This document shows positions 10,846 to 24,700 of a stretch of DNA of 64,000 bases, one piece after another. Numbering within the stretch: the stretch's first letter is position 1; each line of letters starts with the position of its first letter. The stretch is from contig JAQGDQ010000300.1 of NCBI GenBank assembly GCA_030141605.1, positions 147,501-211,500 on the forward strand. Reading direction: 5' to 3'. A program made the translations under genes and the position numbers. The stretch comes from Tubiluchus corallicola. Lineage: Eukaryota > Priapulida > Priapulimorpha > Priapulimorphida > Tubiluchidae. The notes under the pieces were generated by a model. It ran no database searches. It was not told the origin of the DNA and saw nothing but the letters and a program-made list of their open reading frames with translations.

Positions 10846-10944
10846 CAATATCGGTAGCAAAATTGGCTTCCCCGCAGAAGATAGACATAGAAGGTACAAA
10901 CCCATTTTAATTAGAATTTGATAAGCAAACTTGACAGACTGGAA

Positions 10945-11030
10945 ATGTGAAAGGATAGACTACAGCTTGGATTTGAACCAGGAATCTCTGCTGACTCCTT
11001 TTGAGGCGCCTCACTCATACTCGAGTGATT
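10945..11030 (-). repeat. possible tRNA-derived SINE remnant (B-box only)
   Basis: On the minus strand CCTGGTTCAAATCCAAG contains GGTTCAAATCC, a perfect pol III B-box, with 4 of 5 T-stem pairs. No convincing A-box, anticodon stem or acceptor stem can be drawn, so it is not a functional tRNA. Confidence 0.25.
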
Positions 11031-11129
11031 CCAACGAAGTAGATTATTATTTGTGTGAGTCTAGTCTAGAAACGTAGAAAATCACCATTAACCGCTCTAA
11101 AAAGGTTAACCATAATAATTAATGTAGGC

Positions 11130-11398
11130 AAAAATGAAATGGTAAAAATGGCACAAGTGGAAATGTAGGAAAAAATACAACGGTAAAAATTACACAAGAA
11201 AAGTGGCACCAATGGAAAAGTGGGAAAAAATGGCACGTGTTATTTTGATGAAATGGTAAAAATAACTAAAATAATTATCCCCCACATTAACCTTAACTCT
11301 AAACTCATAATTTATAAGTGTGCAGTTTTTCCTATTCTTTCATTTGTGCCATTTTTACCAGTGCCATTTTCACCCGTGCCATTTTTACCCGTGCACCA
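11130..11398. repeat. inverted pair of 15-nt subrepeat arrays (foldback-like locus 1)
   Basis: The right arm (about 11344-11395) is a tandem of GTGCCATTTTTACCA-type 15-mers. The left arm (about 11130-11240) carries degenerate copies in the opposite orientation (GGTAAAAATGGCACAAGTGG, GTGGCACCAATGG, AAATGGCACGTG). About 100 bp of unrelated AT-rich DNA lies between, so the locus could fold into a long imperfect hairpin. Inverted ends made of short tandem repeats are the hallmark of foldback transposons; that class is inferred. Confidence 0.6.
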
Positions 11399-13240
11399 TA
11401 ACAGCAACCTCGCGCCTGATTTCACATTAAACGTGAAACTTGCACAAAAGATTAGATAGCACAGTGAATTTTTTAAGAATGGCAAACATTGCAAGACAAA
11501 CGTATGCCGATCATGACGCGTTTTAATATAACAAAATTTGACGACAATTACCAAAGGATTGGTAATTATGCTGCCTCTAGTTGACTCTCAGAAGCTGGAA
11601 TATTTATTTTGCATAGACCAGCGCACGTTATTTATACAAACTGCAAGATTTTTTTTAAATTGAAGAACAGAAACAACGTCACTAGACTGAAAACCGCATT
11701 TAACCGAGAAAAAACGACGGAAAGCGAAATTCTGATTTGTGAAAAAGCAAAATAAGTACATACTTAGGGTCTCAAGGAAAGAAGGGACCTACAGTTTTTC
11801 AGTTAACCCGAAAGTATAATATACCAGAATACGTGTGGTGATTTTTGTGTTTGAATAAAATATAAAAAGGAACCAACATCGATTTCTGTAAAAAAAAAAC
11901 TGTTAAGTAAATGTTTCCATTTTTGTATTTGCATTTGTATTTGTGTTTGCTCATTATAATGCTATGCTGATCTATTGTAATAAACTTCTCTATGTTAATT
12001 TCGCATGTAGATATACTGAATGGCTGTCCGTTTATAAGAGTTACAGCCCCTCTGTATTTTTAATCTGTCGATTTTTATGCAATGTAAAGCTGATGCCCTA
12101 GCATTAAGTTTTTACCGTAGATAATCCTTATAATTTTTTTCAATAGTTTAGTATTGTTTTTATTCTGAACTACATAGATGTAGGGGTACCATAATCTTTC
12201 CGTGCTTAGGATCTCTCGAGGTCTTAATCCGACCCAGTGACGGTGTTAAAGGCAGTGTAAATGGTTTTCGTTGCCAGATGGCAGCACCATGCGACATCCA
12301 GCACAATGGCCTTAAACACGCACACCAGTCGAGCGTATTTATAACCAGGACTCTACAATAATTATACAGCTTACACAAAAGCTTTTCTATGCGGCGAAAC
12401 GATGTTTTTGGTACTGTAAATACTGCAAAACACTTATCAACACTTGCAACAGACCGAATTGCGAATTTCGTACGCTTGTGCGACGAGTGTACATACTTCA
12501 TCAAGATGAAATAGAGTAATTTCGTCACATAGTTATTTAATTTACTTCTTGTTATTCAATAGTGTAATTATATAAACTACTTGTTTATTCCTGAGGAGGA
12601 ATTTATTCCGGTTTATTCAGGAGTAGCAACTCAATCTTATACTGAGGCGTTTCCGTCAAAATTTCATATGTTCTGTTGTGGTTGTGAGCTTGCTGCTGGT
12701 AAAATAATAAATTCCAAGTATTTTGCTCATACATCCAGCAGATGGAGCCAAACGAAATGTTTGCAATACAAAAATAGCTCAACGTTGCAATAAGGCTAAA
12801 AATTACCTTGCTTTACTAAAAATGAAACAGTGGTATAGCCGTTGTTTTTTTTTACGAAGGAGCAGAATTAATTAATCTACTAATGTAATAAGCTATACAA
12901 TATTTGTACGATTTTATTGGATGTTTGTAAATTATTTGATTGTGTCCTTACATGTATTCATTTCTCTTTATTATAAATTAAATAAACCACCAATCTAGCT
13001 AACCAACTTTTTACAGTTTTGCGGTATGTTAATTATTTGCAAAACTGTACCGATACACACTATTTGATAGTGGCCGGAAAAAAGCAGGCTGTCTAAAATT
13101 CTTCTTCTGTTACCACATGGAATTTCGTATGTGGCAAATGAAGTCGTTTTTAAACTAGCTTCATCAGCATGTTTTGTGTAATTATAGACCGTTTTATCTA
13201 TACAATACTTTTATATTGCATGCTGTGCATAATCGTTTGA
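11399..13240. other. gene-free stretch
   Basis: AT-rich. A somewhat GC-richer patch at about 12170-12340 belongs to a 122-codon minus-strand frame (12160-12528) that I cannot assign and that has no splice sites or family motifs. Nothing else is seen. Confidence 0.35.
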
Positions 13241-13249
13241 TGCTTGTGC

Positions 13250-13610
13250 TTAAATTTTCTTGCCTTTGTCCCTAAATTTTGTTTCAGTCTTGTTGTTCAG
13301 TATAGTTCTTAATTTAATAGCTCTTAGTGCCAGTAGGTTTAGAAATACTACCTGACATTTATTGTGATTAAATATGTACATTTGCCTTCACTAAATCATT
13401 TTTATGTGTTATCACGCTATCAGTTATTATAGTTTTCTGTCATAATTTGATTATAGTTATTAGTATATTATAGTTTTTAATTTATAATGCTATTACCATC
13501 ATCAGTATTTTTCTTTTGAAAATAACTGACATGTTATCTGTGATCTTTGTATCAAACATGACATGTAAATATTTGGTAAATAAAGACGATATCTATCTAT
13601 CTTCATCACC
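13250..13610 (+). repeat. LINE 3' end with AATAAA and (ATCT)n tail
   Basis: AT-rich, non-coding sequence ends in GGTAAATAAAGACGATATCTATCTATCTTC. An AATAAA followed at once by a short tetranucleotide repeat is the typical 3' end of CR1/L2/Jockey-like non-LTR elements. The 5' limit is approximate. Confidence 0.4.
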
Positions 13611-13929
13611 AAACTAATCTGATAATTTCAGCGTATAGTTAAACGTGAATAGTGTATGAATTTGTAACTGCATTCGAAGACTATTTGGAATAAGGTACAA
13701 AGAACGAATAATCAGAAATAATCTCGTGTAAAAATTTCAATGACCAAATAGAAAAATTATTATGATACAAGTAGATAAATACAATAAAACACAAAACAAA
13801 CGCACAAGTTGGAGCCGCCATTATTGAACCGTGCGCAATGCACAATGAAATTGTCAAATATCTTCACATGTTTATCATCATTAAATGGCACTGCATGATT
13901 ATCATAATTATTTAGAAATACAAATGCCA

Positions 13930-13972
13930 CAATCATTATATATATATATAGATATATATTATATTATATAGG
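13930..13972. repeat. AT dinucleotide microsatellite
   Basis: TATATATATATATAG and a second AT block, able to fold on itself. It lies in the 3' flank of the CBP gene. Confidence 0.7.
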
Positions 13973-14423
13973 CGCATACACATGTATGCTTTTGATAAAA
14001 ACTTTGTACAGCTATTATACACAACACTATGCAACTAATAAGTGCCTACTACCACGAGGTCTATATTATAATAATAATTATGACGGCTCGAGCTAATGGA
14101 TGCTAGATCAGTCAAAAATGCCAACAAAACAACGGACAGTGCAAGTCCATTTACACCTAGCTATGCAACAACAACATCAACAAATTATTTTATCAACCTG
14201 TACAAATCTAGAAAATTCATATCAATATTCTTCAATTTACACACTAACCTGTACGATAGAAAATAAAATATTTACTATATCATTTAAACATATTTGCAGA
14301 AATGCAATGCCAGTTTACCACATCGCTGGCAAAATAAGAACTATACATGTACGTTAATATCATATTAATAATATTACTGTCAATTAATTTACACTGGTTA
14401 TAAGAGCTTCGCATATCACGCTG

Positions 14424-15725
14424 CTACAAGTTTTCAACAAACCTAGTGAGTTGGTCCTGCGGTGTTAAAGACGACATGTTACCCTCGTGACCGTGCTGGT
14501 CGGGATTTGTCGGATGCATACTGTGCTGCTGCAAGCTAGGTGCAAACACTGGATCAGATGTCATACTGTCCGGTGTGAGCATACCGCTTACTGTGGGATG
14601 AGGGGAATGTGACTGTGAGATGTGCAAGGGCGATGGCTGCAGCTGTTGCCGTGGCGACGGAGAAGGGTGTCTTGGCGATGGATTAGGCTGAGGAGATCGA
14701 ACTATTCCCGCTGAATTTGGCGGCGGAGAACGGACTAATATGTGCTGCTGAGAAGCTGATATCATCTGACCGGGTTGTCCAGCATTAGAATGTTTGCCAG
14801 CTATCATCTGCTGAGGACTCATTGGCCGCTGCTGTTGCATCTGCAATAACTGCTGCTGATTAAATGCTTGCATGTGAGACTGGCCCTCACCTTGAGGAAA
14901 GTTTATCGGATGGGGATTTCTCTGCCGTTGTTGAGGATACGGTGGCGCTGAAGGCGCCTGGAACTGATGCGGAGGTGCTTGCCGGACCAGCTGCATGCTT
15001 TGAAAATGCTGTGGCTGACGTATCCACTGTTGTTGTTGCTGCTGTTGTTGTTGAGGAACCATCTGCGGCTGACCTTGCGCTTGAAGATTACCAGCTGGGT
15101 TTTCTTGTTGCTGCTGGAGCATCATGTTATGCAACTGCTGAGGCAAAGTATGTTGCTGCTGCTGCTGCTGTTGTGCTTGTTGCTGCTGCTGTTGTTGCTG
15201 TTGTTGTTGCTGCTGCTGCTGTTGCTGTTGTTGTGTTCTCTGTTTGAGAAAAGCAGCCATTAGTTGAGGATATGATTTCAATATCTGAAGCACCTCTTGT
15301 TGCTGTTGCGGTGACGGAGGAGACTTGAGTGTATTCATAAGTTGTTGTAGTGCTTGTGGAGGCACTTGACCAGGCATGCCTGCACCACTTGACATAATTT
15401 GCCTCGGACGCTGCTGCATGCCTGGCTGAGTTCCAATGTGCATTTGTTGTGCTTGTGGATTAGTCAACATAACCTGCATGCGTTGTGGGATGTTCTGCTG
15501 CGGATAGTTGCCTTGGGACACATTCGGATTGCTCCAGCCCTGCATCGGTGGTAACTGTTGTTGATTTGGTTGCCTCATTCCTTGACTGTTCATGGGAGTT
15601 TGCATCTGAGGAGGCATTTGTGGTGGAGGCATCATGTTATTACCGTTGTTAGCAGGACCCGGATTAGCCTGACTATAGTTAGGTCCACAAGTAGGTGTCT
15701 GCTGTCTGGCAGCAACAACTTGAAT
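14424..15725 (-). CDS. CREBBP: CBP/p300 exon 29 (residues 1763-2195), NCBD, polyglutamine and C-terminus
   Basis: The last exon holds the nuclear co-activator binding domain (residues 1883-1926: [39 protein letters not shown]), which folds with steroid co-activators in vertebrates. A polyglutamine run encoded by mixed CAG/CAA (about 15160-15235) follows, then Q/P/M-rich sequence with [17 protein letters not shown] and the terminal RFVENL. The acceptor is tacttctgcag. Open reading upstream of it is intronic. Confidence 0.96.
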   Translation of the reverse strand: MQVVAARQQTPTCGPNYSQANPGPANNGNNMMPPPQMPPQMQTPMNSQGMRQPNQQQLPPMQGWSNPNVSQGNYPQQNIPQRMQVMLTNPQAQQMHIGTQPGMQQRPRQIMSSGAGMPGQVPPQALQQLMNTLKSPPSPQQQQEVLQILKSYPQLMAAFLKQRTQQQQQQQQQQQQQQQQQQQAQQQQQQQHTLPQQLHNMMLQQQQENPAGNLQAQGQPQMVPQQQQQQQQQWIRQPQHFQSMQLVRQAPPHQFQAPSAPPYPQQRQRNPHPINFPQGEGQSHMQAFNQQQLLQMQQQRPMSPQQMIAGKHSNAGQPGQMISASQQHILVRSPPPNSAGIVRSPQPNPSPRHPSPSPRQQLQPSPLHISQSHSPHPTVSGMLTPDSMTSDPVFAPSLQQHSMHPTNPDQHGHEGNMSSLTPQDQLTRFVENL

Positions 15726-18700
15726 CTGCAGAAGTACATTTAGCAAATTACACACAAGTATAAGATAAAAAATGAACTTGATGATTAGCTGCAATGACAA
15801 TACAAGTGCATGATAAAATATACTGAATAGTGACGACAACATTGATCCAGATAATTATTACATGCCTGGCTTACAATGTACGACACATTACCATACACCA
15901 GTTTTGTAATAAATTCTGTGATTCTTTAAAACCATGTCATGTGACGGAAAATAGATTAGCTGTTGTACAAAATGCTGTTTAAGGTGCGAAACAGAACCGG
16001 GCAATAGCACGCACACGTTACTAAACACTAAACTATAATTTTTCAAAACAATGTCACATGATCAGTCAATATAGCTTTCATAGAATGTAGAATGTGAAGT
16101 TCAGGGTCAAGTGGCAATGATCTGTTAGTACCAGTACTTTTACTTAGAATTTTTAGCGAAGGATAATAAAAAAATAATGTCTAGACTTCTCAGGCAATAG
16201 CGCATTCACTACACTTCAGTATTATCAAGTTCAGCAATATTCCCTGAGACCTTAGGCAATACCGTCATGGGCCATACACGCACTGTTGCACTCGAGCTAG
16301 GCATTATTTGGACATTGTATATTAATGTTGTCTACCACCTACTGATTCAAAGAGGTACAAAAATTCATTTACTTGCTTTATGCAAAAATACACTTGTCAC
16401 CGCTTAATAAAGCTACCACGGCTACTCACAGCATTAACTGGTTTTAATAAACGATGGTTGCAATTGTGTGTGTATTTGGCAAACTACAGTGCATAAACAC
16501 TCCAACCTAATTAACAGTTTACACCAGCATATATGCGCAAATTGTTCACCTGCACTATCTTTATTTTTAACTGTTCTGTAAAATCATATTTATTAATTGG
16601 CTGTCAATATTAGCTACACATAGTTAGTCTTATCATTGATTTTTGTAGACTTAAGGGTTGCAGTTCTTTAAATTTATCTAACAACTCTAGTTTCGCCTCT
16701 GCATCTAACTCAGTGTACTTCCATTTGCTTGACATAGTTGCATAGAAAAACTTTGCTTACAGACTCGCGTGACAATTAAACACGTGTCCGTCAGCTCACT
16801 AGCATTCAAGTACACAACAATAATTCGAGTTCATTCAACAGACTAAAGTCTAGCGGGTGCACACGCAGAGCGAAACAATCAATGGCAACTTTTAGTGTGA
16901 CTTCCTATAAATCTATCAAATGGAGGTTTAAATTTCAAGCGCATTTCTTACAACAATAGCCAAACTACCAAAAATATATTTTATTTTTTCATTTTGTCAT
17001 TGGTTTTGTTGCTACGGTTACTGAAAAATGTTGTCTTATTGAACGGCGGGCTGGTTTTATTAACCAAATTTTCTTAACAATGGTTTCTATGGCATAATTC
17101 CAGACCATGTCTAAACGGCTCTAAAATGCAGCTTGTTTTAATATCTGCGGTTTTATTAATTGGCGACTACCGTAACACAAACAGATTTAAAACACCATGC
17201 AAAGTGCTTTCAAATGTTGCACAATACCTATTAAGGTAATGTGAAGAATTCAGTGAATCATTAATGTTTTATATTTTACATGTACCAGCAAACTAATGGC
17301 AACAACTGTTATGAAAATTCACCTTCTGAGCTGCTTCAATAGCCCCTCTAGGAGGACCCGGCTGCGGTTTCATACCCAAGCCACTATGTGGGTGAATCGG
17401 TATTGGCGTTGATGATGGAGTTGGATGGGTTGAAGATGACGGGGTGCTCTGTGATGAATTGCTCTGTGCGTTGTTTGTCATCATCATGATTCTTCGTCTC
17501 ATCAACACCTCCTGCAAATATCAAAGATCAACTTGTAAAATGCAAAACAAAGCATAAGCCACTTGGCCAATTATTATTATTATTATTATTATTACTATTT
17601 ATTTTGAAATTGCAGTACAATTTTCAATTTGTTAGTTGCATAAAAAATAAGAATATTTATACATTATAAAAATTTAAACAAAAAGGGACAATAAATAACA
17701 CAGCAGTTAGTCAAGGAGTGTACAGTAAAATAAGTCATTACTTAATTTTGATATTCTAGTATCAGATTAAGTTCATTTCTCTTCAAAAATTCAAAATATT
17801 TACGCTTGATTGCATTCACAATATCTTTCACAAATAGTACAAGATAATTCTGCTCATCGCTCACATTGTAAGCGCACTTAGAGGCAATCTGTCTTACATG
17901 CGTAATTTCACTTTTAGCATTGTACACACTTTGATTGTTGTTACATTTATCTCAATTTAGTTATGAGTTCTAACCCGAAGTAGAGCTTACAGAATTAATT
18001 CCATTTTTCACAAAACAGTTTACAAGACAATTTTGACTAGCAAGACACGATGCATAAAATTTAGCAAATCAAATACCAAACTACTAACTAGGTGGCATAA
18101 TTCTGCTAATATACAGTAGTATATATAACTACAAGTACGATATGGTAACTGCCGTAGCTTCCTAACACCAATATTCCAGGCTGCATCAATAACATTTAAC
18201 AGCTGTTATCAAGTTAACAAGATGAACTACAGAAAAATTCTGTTGCTAAAAATAGTATAGCATCGCTATAGCAAACCTGTTAGGGACCCCCTAAAAAGTG
18301 CTCTGTAACCAAGGTACACTACAAGAATACACAGCTAGTCGTACGTATATGACTAATTGATGGACATTCAAGTATTAATAATGTGTAAATAATGTACACT
18401 TCATAGAGAATGTAAAGTACTTTTAGAAGATCTATCAAGTATCAACTACTTTGCAGTCCATTCAAATTCAATGAAATGTATTTTATGTGACTTCAATAAA
18501 CTAACAATTAACGAATGTTTCACATCCAAATGAGTGTGCACGGTCAGTCATTTACATGACATGTTCAGTAAAGTCAATGAAATTCAAAAAAGTCAGTCAA
18601 TTTTGTTTGCACAACATTTTAGTTTGTCTCCTGTATAAAAAACTTTTGTAGCAAAATAATTGCAGTAGGGTTCATCACTTGATAAAACATATCACGAATG

Positions 18701-21700
18701 CACTACCAGCATACATAAATAAAACAGCTGGGTGCCACGCGGCTGTGTGACTCACTGTGGTAAACAAAATGACCTTTCGACACGACATGCTAATAAATCT
18801 GCATGCTTAATGCCAACAACTTTTTACTACCAAGAATAACCCATTAATATGAAATGTAAATTAATTTGCAAACTGCTGGCAAAGGTAAAGTATGCAATAC
18901 AAATTCATAGATACGTAGTAATGCAGTTAATGTAGTTATACAAGTTAAATAAATGATGAAAGTTCGTTTTTCGTGAGTCTGCATTACCGAAGTGTACACA
19001 GTAAATCATGTTCGCTATAATGGTGTTACATTGCAGTTTATTACATTAAAAAACAAATTGTGAATTTAGCTAAAAGCACTTCCTAGCCTGGTCTGTCGTT
19101 CAAGCAGCAGGCTATAGTACAGCAAATCTTATGAAAACATTTGCACCCATTCCAAGTTTTAAGACAAATGTTCCTTAAATACACAACTATATTTAACTCA
19201 CTGAAATTTTCACACAGTATAAATTTTGCTGCTGTCATTTCAAGAAAGCAAGCACTCATGAAATACATTTGCAGCAAAATTCACTGAAATATTAACTAAA
19301 TAAGCCTAATGTGCTCTGGGAAATATTTAAAAATCAAGAAGAGGCTATCAAGAACAACACTCACCTGTTGCATGCGATGTTGCTGCTGCTGCTGTCGTAG
19401 CTTTTGTTTGATGTTGATACAGAAAGGCACAGGACACCTTGCCTCCTGACAATGCTTGGCGTGATAGCAGCACAAGGCTATCAATTGTTTGCATATCGGG
19501 CACTTATTGTTCTGCTTGCGCTTGCACGTTTTTGCGTGCGTCACCACGCGTTTCATCTTTGTACAACTTGGCATGCGACAGTTTGCATCTCGACACTGAC
19601 ATGCATGCACCAATGATTCTATGCACCGCTGAATTGATTTGCGCCGGGAGTCTTTTTCGTTTTTCTCGCCGCCTCCTCTGCCATCATCCAGGTCAAAGCC
19701 AAGGCGATCCATTTTATGCTCGTGACCCTCTTTCTCATAGCAGGTAACACATAAATCGAAATCCTGTTAAAAAAAGAAAATGCAACATCACTGGTTTGTT
19801 AATTTTTGAAAATTGGCTGGTGAAACCTTTTTCAGAAGAGCTAACAATTTCTGCCTTTCAGGGATGTTACTGAAACTGAATTTTCAAACCGAAACCGAAA
19901 TTTATCAAACATAAGAAACCAATACCAAAACGAAACAGAACCGAAATGTTTTTGCAAAACTAACTATTATTCAAACTGAAAAAAGAATATTCTAAAATAA
20001 TTAAGTAAAATATTTTGTTTTTTCGTTTGATTGCTTTTATTTGCTGTGATGCAAAATTACTGATAAAAAATTTTAATACAAAACACAAGGAAGATTCATA
20101 GTATAGAACCTCAAGTTTGATGGAGTGGCTTACATTGGAAAAATTAATGTGTTACACAATGTTTTTGGATTTAAGTAGCTTTAATGATTAATGTTTAAAG
20201 ATCATAGTGCTTCATCAAAAATAAACAAATTTTATTTTGTAGATATTTTGTTGCCTTTATTTCATAAATTATAAAACTAAACGCGATTTTGCTCAAATAA
20301 ATTCAAACATGGTTTGATATTTTGGTTGATTGGGCCTGGAGACCCTAAAACTTCACATTCATCAGCATTGAAGATACACAACATTGCCGGTAAAAGCAGA
20401 TCACAAAGTGTTATGTAAATGAAATTTTCGCTTTATTTGAACTATTTTAGCCAAGACATATGAGCGGTTTTTGACATCTAGGAGAAAAGAAAAGGTAGAT
20501 TGGATAGAGACTAACAAAAACTTTGAAAAAGTGCTACCAAAAATTATCCGAAATTTCGGTAACGAAACTTAACAAATTTTGCCAAAACCAAAACTTGACT
20601 GAAAGTGCAATTGTCAGCAAACCGAATTCCGTAGCAGAAATGTATTACATTGCCTTACTCACCTAACAAACTGTAAAGTGGCAATCACAGGAAACATGAC
20701 ATAAATAACAATATCTGATCACATTTACCAAATTGTATTACATTACCAACTACTTTATACTCACCTCACAAACTGTACAGTGATAACGTGTTTCCACAGC
20801 TCGCTTGCATTTGTTACAGGAATACACAAACCGATCTTGTCCCTGCGTATGCAACTCGTACAGCATTGCTAGAGTTGAATATTTAGTCCGCCTTAGGGAA
20901 GAGAACTCGTAATGGCGTTCACGACACATGCTGAGGAATGCGTCTCGTCCATCCATAAGGTCACAAGATATGAGTGGATCTGGATCAGATGTTGTTGGTA
21001 CAGACACAGCAATGTGCTGCGGTTGCAGTCGAATAACAAAAAACACCTGGCAAAAACAATGTAAAATTTCCGTAATCTATTTTCAACACATATATAGTTG
21101 ATGCATAAAACTTTCAACAACACAAAAAAAATTTCCGATGCTTACAACAATTATGATTAACGGCTTCTTTTTAACACTGTAAGCACAGTTTTATACTAAT
21201 AACATGATTGAGCATTTATCATACAAATCTACCTCTTTGTGTTTCTCCATAGTTGAGTAAATTTTCGCAGAGAGATCACCGCAAGTCTGTGGAAGGTTTG
21301 ACTTTTTGCTAATCTTTCGTTGACTGGACTTTTTCTTGTTTATTTTCTTTGATTTCTTTCCCTTTTTACCAGTTGAGCTCTAAGAAACAAAAGTTAAATA
21401 AGTAAATGCCATTAAACAAGATCACGTACTGAAATAAAAAGAGGAAATTACAAATTACATCACTCACATCTTGACTTGTCTCATCAACATCGCCATTCTC
21501 TGTTGAAAGGGACGTTGCTGCTTCCGCAGCTTCTGCAGCTTCTTGTTTCCTTCGTTCCTCCTCCTGATTGATCTCACGAATGCTCTCCTCCAAAACATTT
21601 GGCCAAAAGTCACCCTCAAAGTATGGCAATTCAGTCACAGATTGTACATTATTTTCTGTTGCATCTTTTAGAATATCCTACAAAAAAGATTTTGCCAAAT

Positions 21701-24700
21701 TAAAGCAACCAACTACTTTTCCTCCATTTTTTCTCCAGAAAGATTTTTGAGAAATATTTTTCTCCATGTCAGACTTGGTGATCAAAATACTGGGTGATTT
21801 ACTGTACTAGCAAATGACTTTTTGAGCTTTTTGGGTGTTATTTCTACATTACAAGTGAAAATCAGATGGAACTGGGAAATAAACTACAACTATAAATAAC
21901 AAATGTTCTTGTATCAGCATTATGTATCATCTGCTTAATAATTAACAACACAAATGGTCACTTCCGACTAATCCTACAAAAAAATCCCAATTCATGATCG
22001 CTTTACGGAAGATCAAAATTATACAAAATTGATGAAGTGGCACTTTCTTACACATTCATTTTGTTTTGAGACTTGCTTAAATGGAAAGCTAAGACGTTGC
22101 GTCTTGGAGTTGTTTGCAATAAGTGTAACTATGCTGCACAGATGGCAAACAATCAATCAGAATCACTAAACCTTTTGTTTTAGAGGCGGGAATTTATATA
22201 CAAGTTCAGGGATGAGAATGGCAAATTGCAAAAAACTCTGAAAAAGGCGGGGGTTTGGGGGCCGCGAAGCCCTCTTGGAGCCAGCAACAAATTGCAATTT
22301 TGTGACCGTAGAGAACCTCTAAGTGGACTTAAAATATCAATTACCTTGTTTCATGCATAATTTAAAATACCCAACTATCAAGGATACATGATACCTAATT
22401 GTCTCAAAAATGCCTAAGTACTGGCCGCTCCTATGCAAAAGTAATATAAAAACTGTCTGCAATTGACTCAAAAAACTCTGCACGATTGATTCTATATTTT
22501 TATACATAGAGATATACACGTGGTTACACTGATGTACGTGATGTAAACAAAGTGACGGCCCGCCATCTAGCGGTCAGCTGGTGAAATAATGTACTGGGTT
22601 CATAAAAATTTTCTCAACGAATTTACGCGATATACAAAAATGGCACTACTGGTCTTCCAAAAACTCAGAATTCCGCGTATCCGAGGAAAATTCTCATCCC
22701 TGCAAGTTACTAGCCCCTGTTAGCCATTAAAACTCTGCAAAAATACCACTTTGCAAACAAAACTTTGAAACTTAATTTGCAAAAGGTTACATTTTTTGTA
22801 GTATTGTTGTGACAGACACAACCACACTTACCTTGTAATCGATGACAACTCTTTCCAAAATGCCTTTATCAAGCATTTTCCTATACCAATCTTGTAGCCG
22901 CTTTGGTTTTGGTATTTTTTGTTCAATTGGATGACAGTGAAAGATATAATCATCTCCCTCACTTGGTGGACATGCCCATATGTGAGCCCAAATAAACCTA
23001 TAAGTAATCGCAGTCATATGAATAATTACAGTCGAAAACGGAGAAATTATGACATTGTTAAACAATACAGGAGAACCATAACATTGGTCAAGATATATTA
23101 GATCCATCACAGCGAGTAGTTTAGTCTTGAGATGGCCGTTTAGTTAGCAATTTTGAAAGATGCAACTTTTGAAAGATGCAATTTAATGTTTTCAAATAAA
23201 AAAAGCTCATCATAGCTTAAAATTTAACACTAAATTGGTTACATTCGGGGATGAAAATGACAAACTGCAAAAAACTCTGAAACAGGCCGGGGGTTTGGGG
23301 GCCGCGTAGGCCCCCATTGGGGTTCAAGGGAGCGAAGCAACAAATTGCAATTTTGTGACCATAGAGAGCCACTAAGTGGAGTTAAAATATCAATTACCTT
23401 GTTTCATGCATAATTTAAAATACCCAACTATCAAGGATACATGATACCTAATTGTCTCAAAATGCCTGTCTGCAATTGACTCAAATAACTCCGCACAATT
23501 GATTCTATATTTTTACACATAGAGATACACGTGGTTACACTGATGTACGTGACGTAAACAAAGTGACGGCCTGCCAACTAGCGGTCAGCTTGTGAAATAA
23601 AGTACTAGGTCCATAAAAATTTTTTCAACGAATTTACGCAATTTACAAAAATGGCACTACTGGTCTTCCAAAAACGCGGAAAATTCTCATCCCTGTACAT
23701 TTCGTGGCTTTCTTCCTAATAAAATTGGGTCTTAAAGATACAGTTTAACCTATAGAACTTTTATGAAATTTCCAAAAGTTCTTATTGTGCAGTGGATTGT
23801 TTGGTAATGTTTAACCACAAATTTTTAAAGACTAGAACATTTTGTAACTTCTGAAGGATAAAAAGCTGGGATGGGGGCACTCTGAGCAAACTAAATTAAC
23901 TGAAGAAACAGAAAAGCAACGTACGTAGCAACCAGATGCTTTTAAGCTAAGCAGTTCATTTCACTAGTGATAAATGAAATTCCAGACTTTCTCTGGCAGT
24001 GATACGCTTACACTCAATTTCCTTGTACATAAATGACCAAGAAAGGGTTAAAAATGCCAGAAAATTTTAGCGAATTTTCTTTCTGTATTCGTATTTTCTA
24101 AAATATGCTGCATTTTACCTAATTTTAAGAAATGTATCAAACTAAAGGCCTTGTTGTTAACAGATCAGAAATGTAATATTTTTTGTTTGGATAATAGCTG
24201 GTACTCATGCGAAAAACCCACAAACCACCTGCAAAATGTGTTGAAAAATGTTGAAAACTTACACAATTTGCTTCAAATTCAGGCAAAAAGTAAAATACGC
24301 TCGTGCAATTATACTGAGAAAAACGTCTCACTTACCCACATTCCTTAACAAATTGCAAATAACCGATAAGTATTTCATGATAAACAGCAGTTCGGTATTC
24401 TCTTGGTTGGAAGAAATGTACACTATCCAAATATGATATATACACACGACTGCAAAATTAAACATAAATCTCTATAAGCATTAGAAAATCTTGTGCACTA
24501 AAAACCTAAAACATGCTGTTTGATAATGAAGCACATAAGACGTTCTTACAGGAAAACTGCAGGAAACTCTTCCCAATTTCATAATATGGCTTTCACTGCT
24601 CATCAACCATTTTGACAGTCAACAGTTTTCTCTTAATTATGTAACATACTACATACTTAGTGTCATATACTCCATGCATAATAACTGCATGAAACCTTTA

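Noticed and set aside
10283-10888. Two minus-strand repetitive frames rich in Cys/Tyr/Leu/Pro
   Set aside because: They are translations of the 25-bp minisatellite; the 25-residue period follows from the unit length. No start context, splice site or homology.
10945-11030. A tRNA gene on the minus strand
   Set aside because: Only the B-box and most of the T-stem fit; acceptor, D and anticodon arms cannot be formed.
12160-12528. 122-codon minus-strand frame
   Set aside because: No homology or splice context; only part of it is GC-richer than its surroundings.
14864-15263. Leu- and Ala-rich frames on the plus strand
   Set aside because: Complement of the CAG/CAA glutamine tract in CBP/p300 exon 29.
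15726-15842. An apparent N-terminal hydrophobic leader joined to the last CBP/p300 exon
   Set aside because: It is intron read-through upstream of the acceptor at 15726; homology starts only after the splice site.
22207-23701. The two similar segments as one local segmental duplication including exon 23
   Set aside because: Each copy has inverted ends and its own 6-bp flanking duplication, which shows separate transposition.
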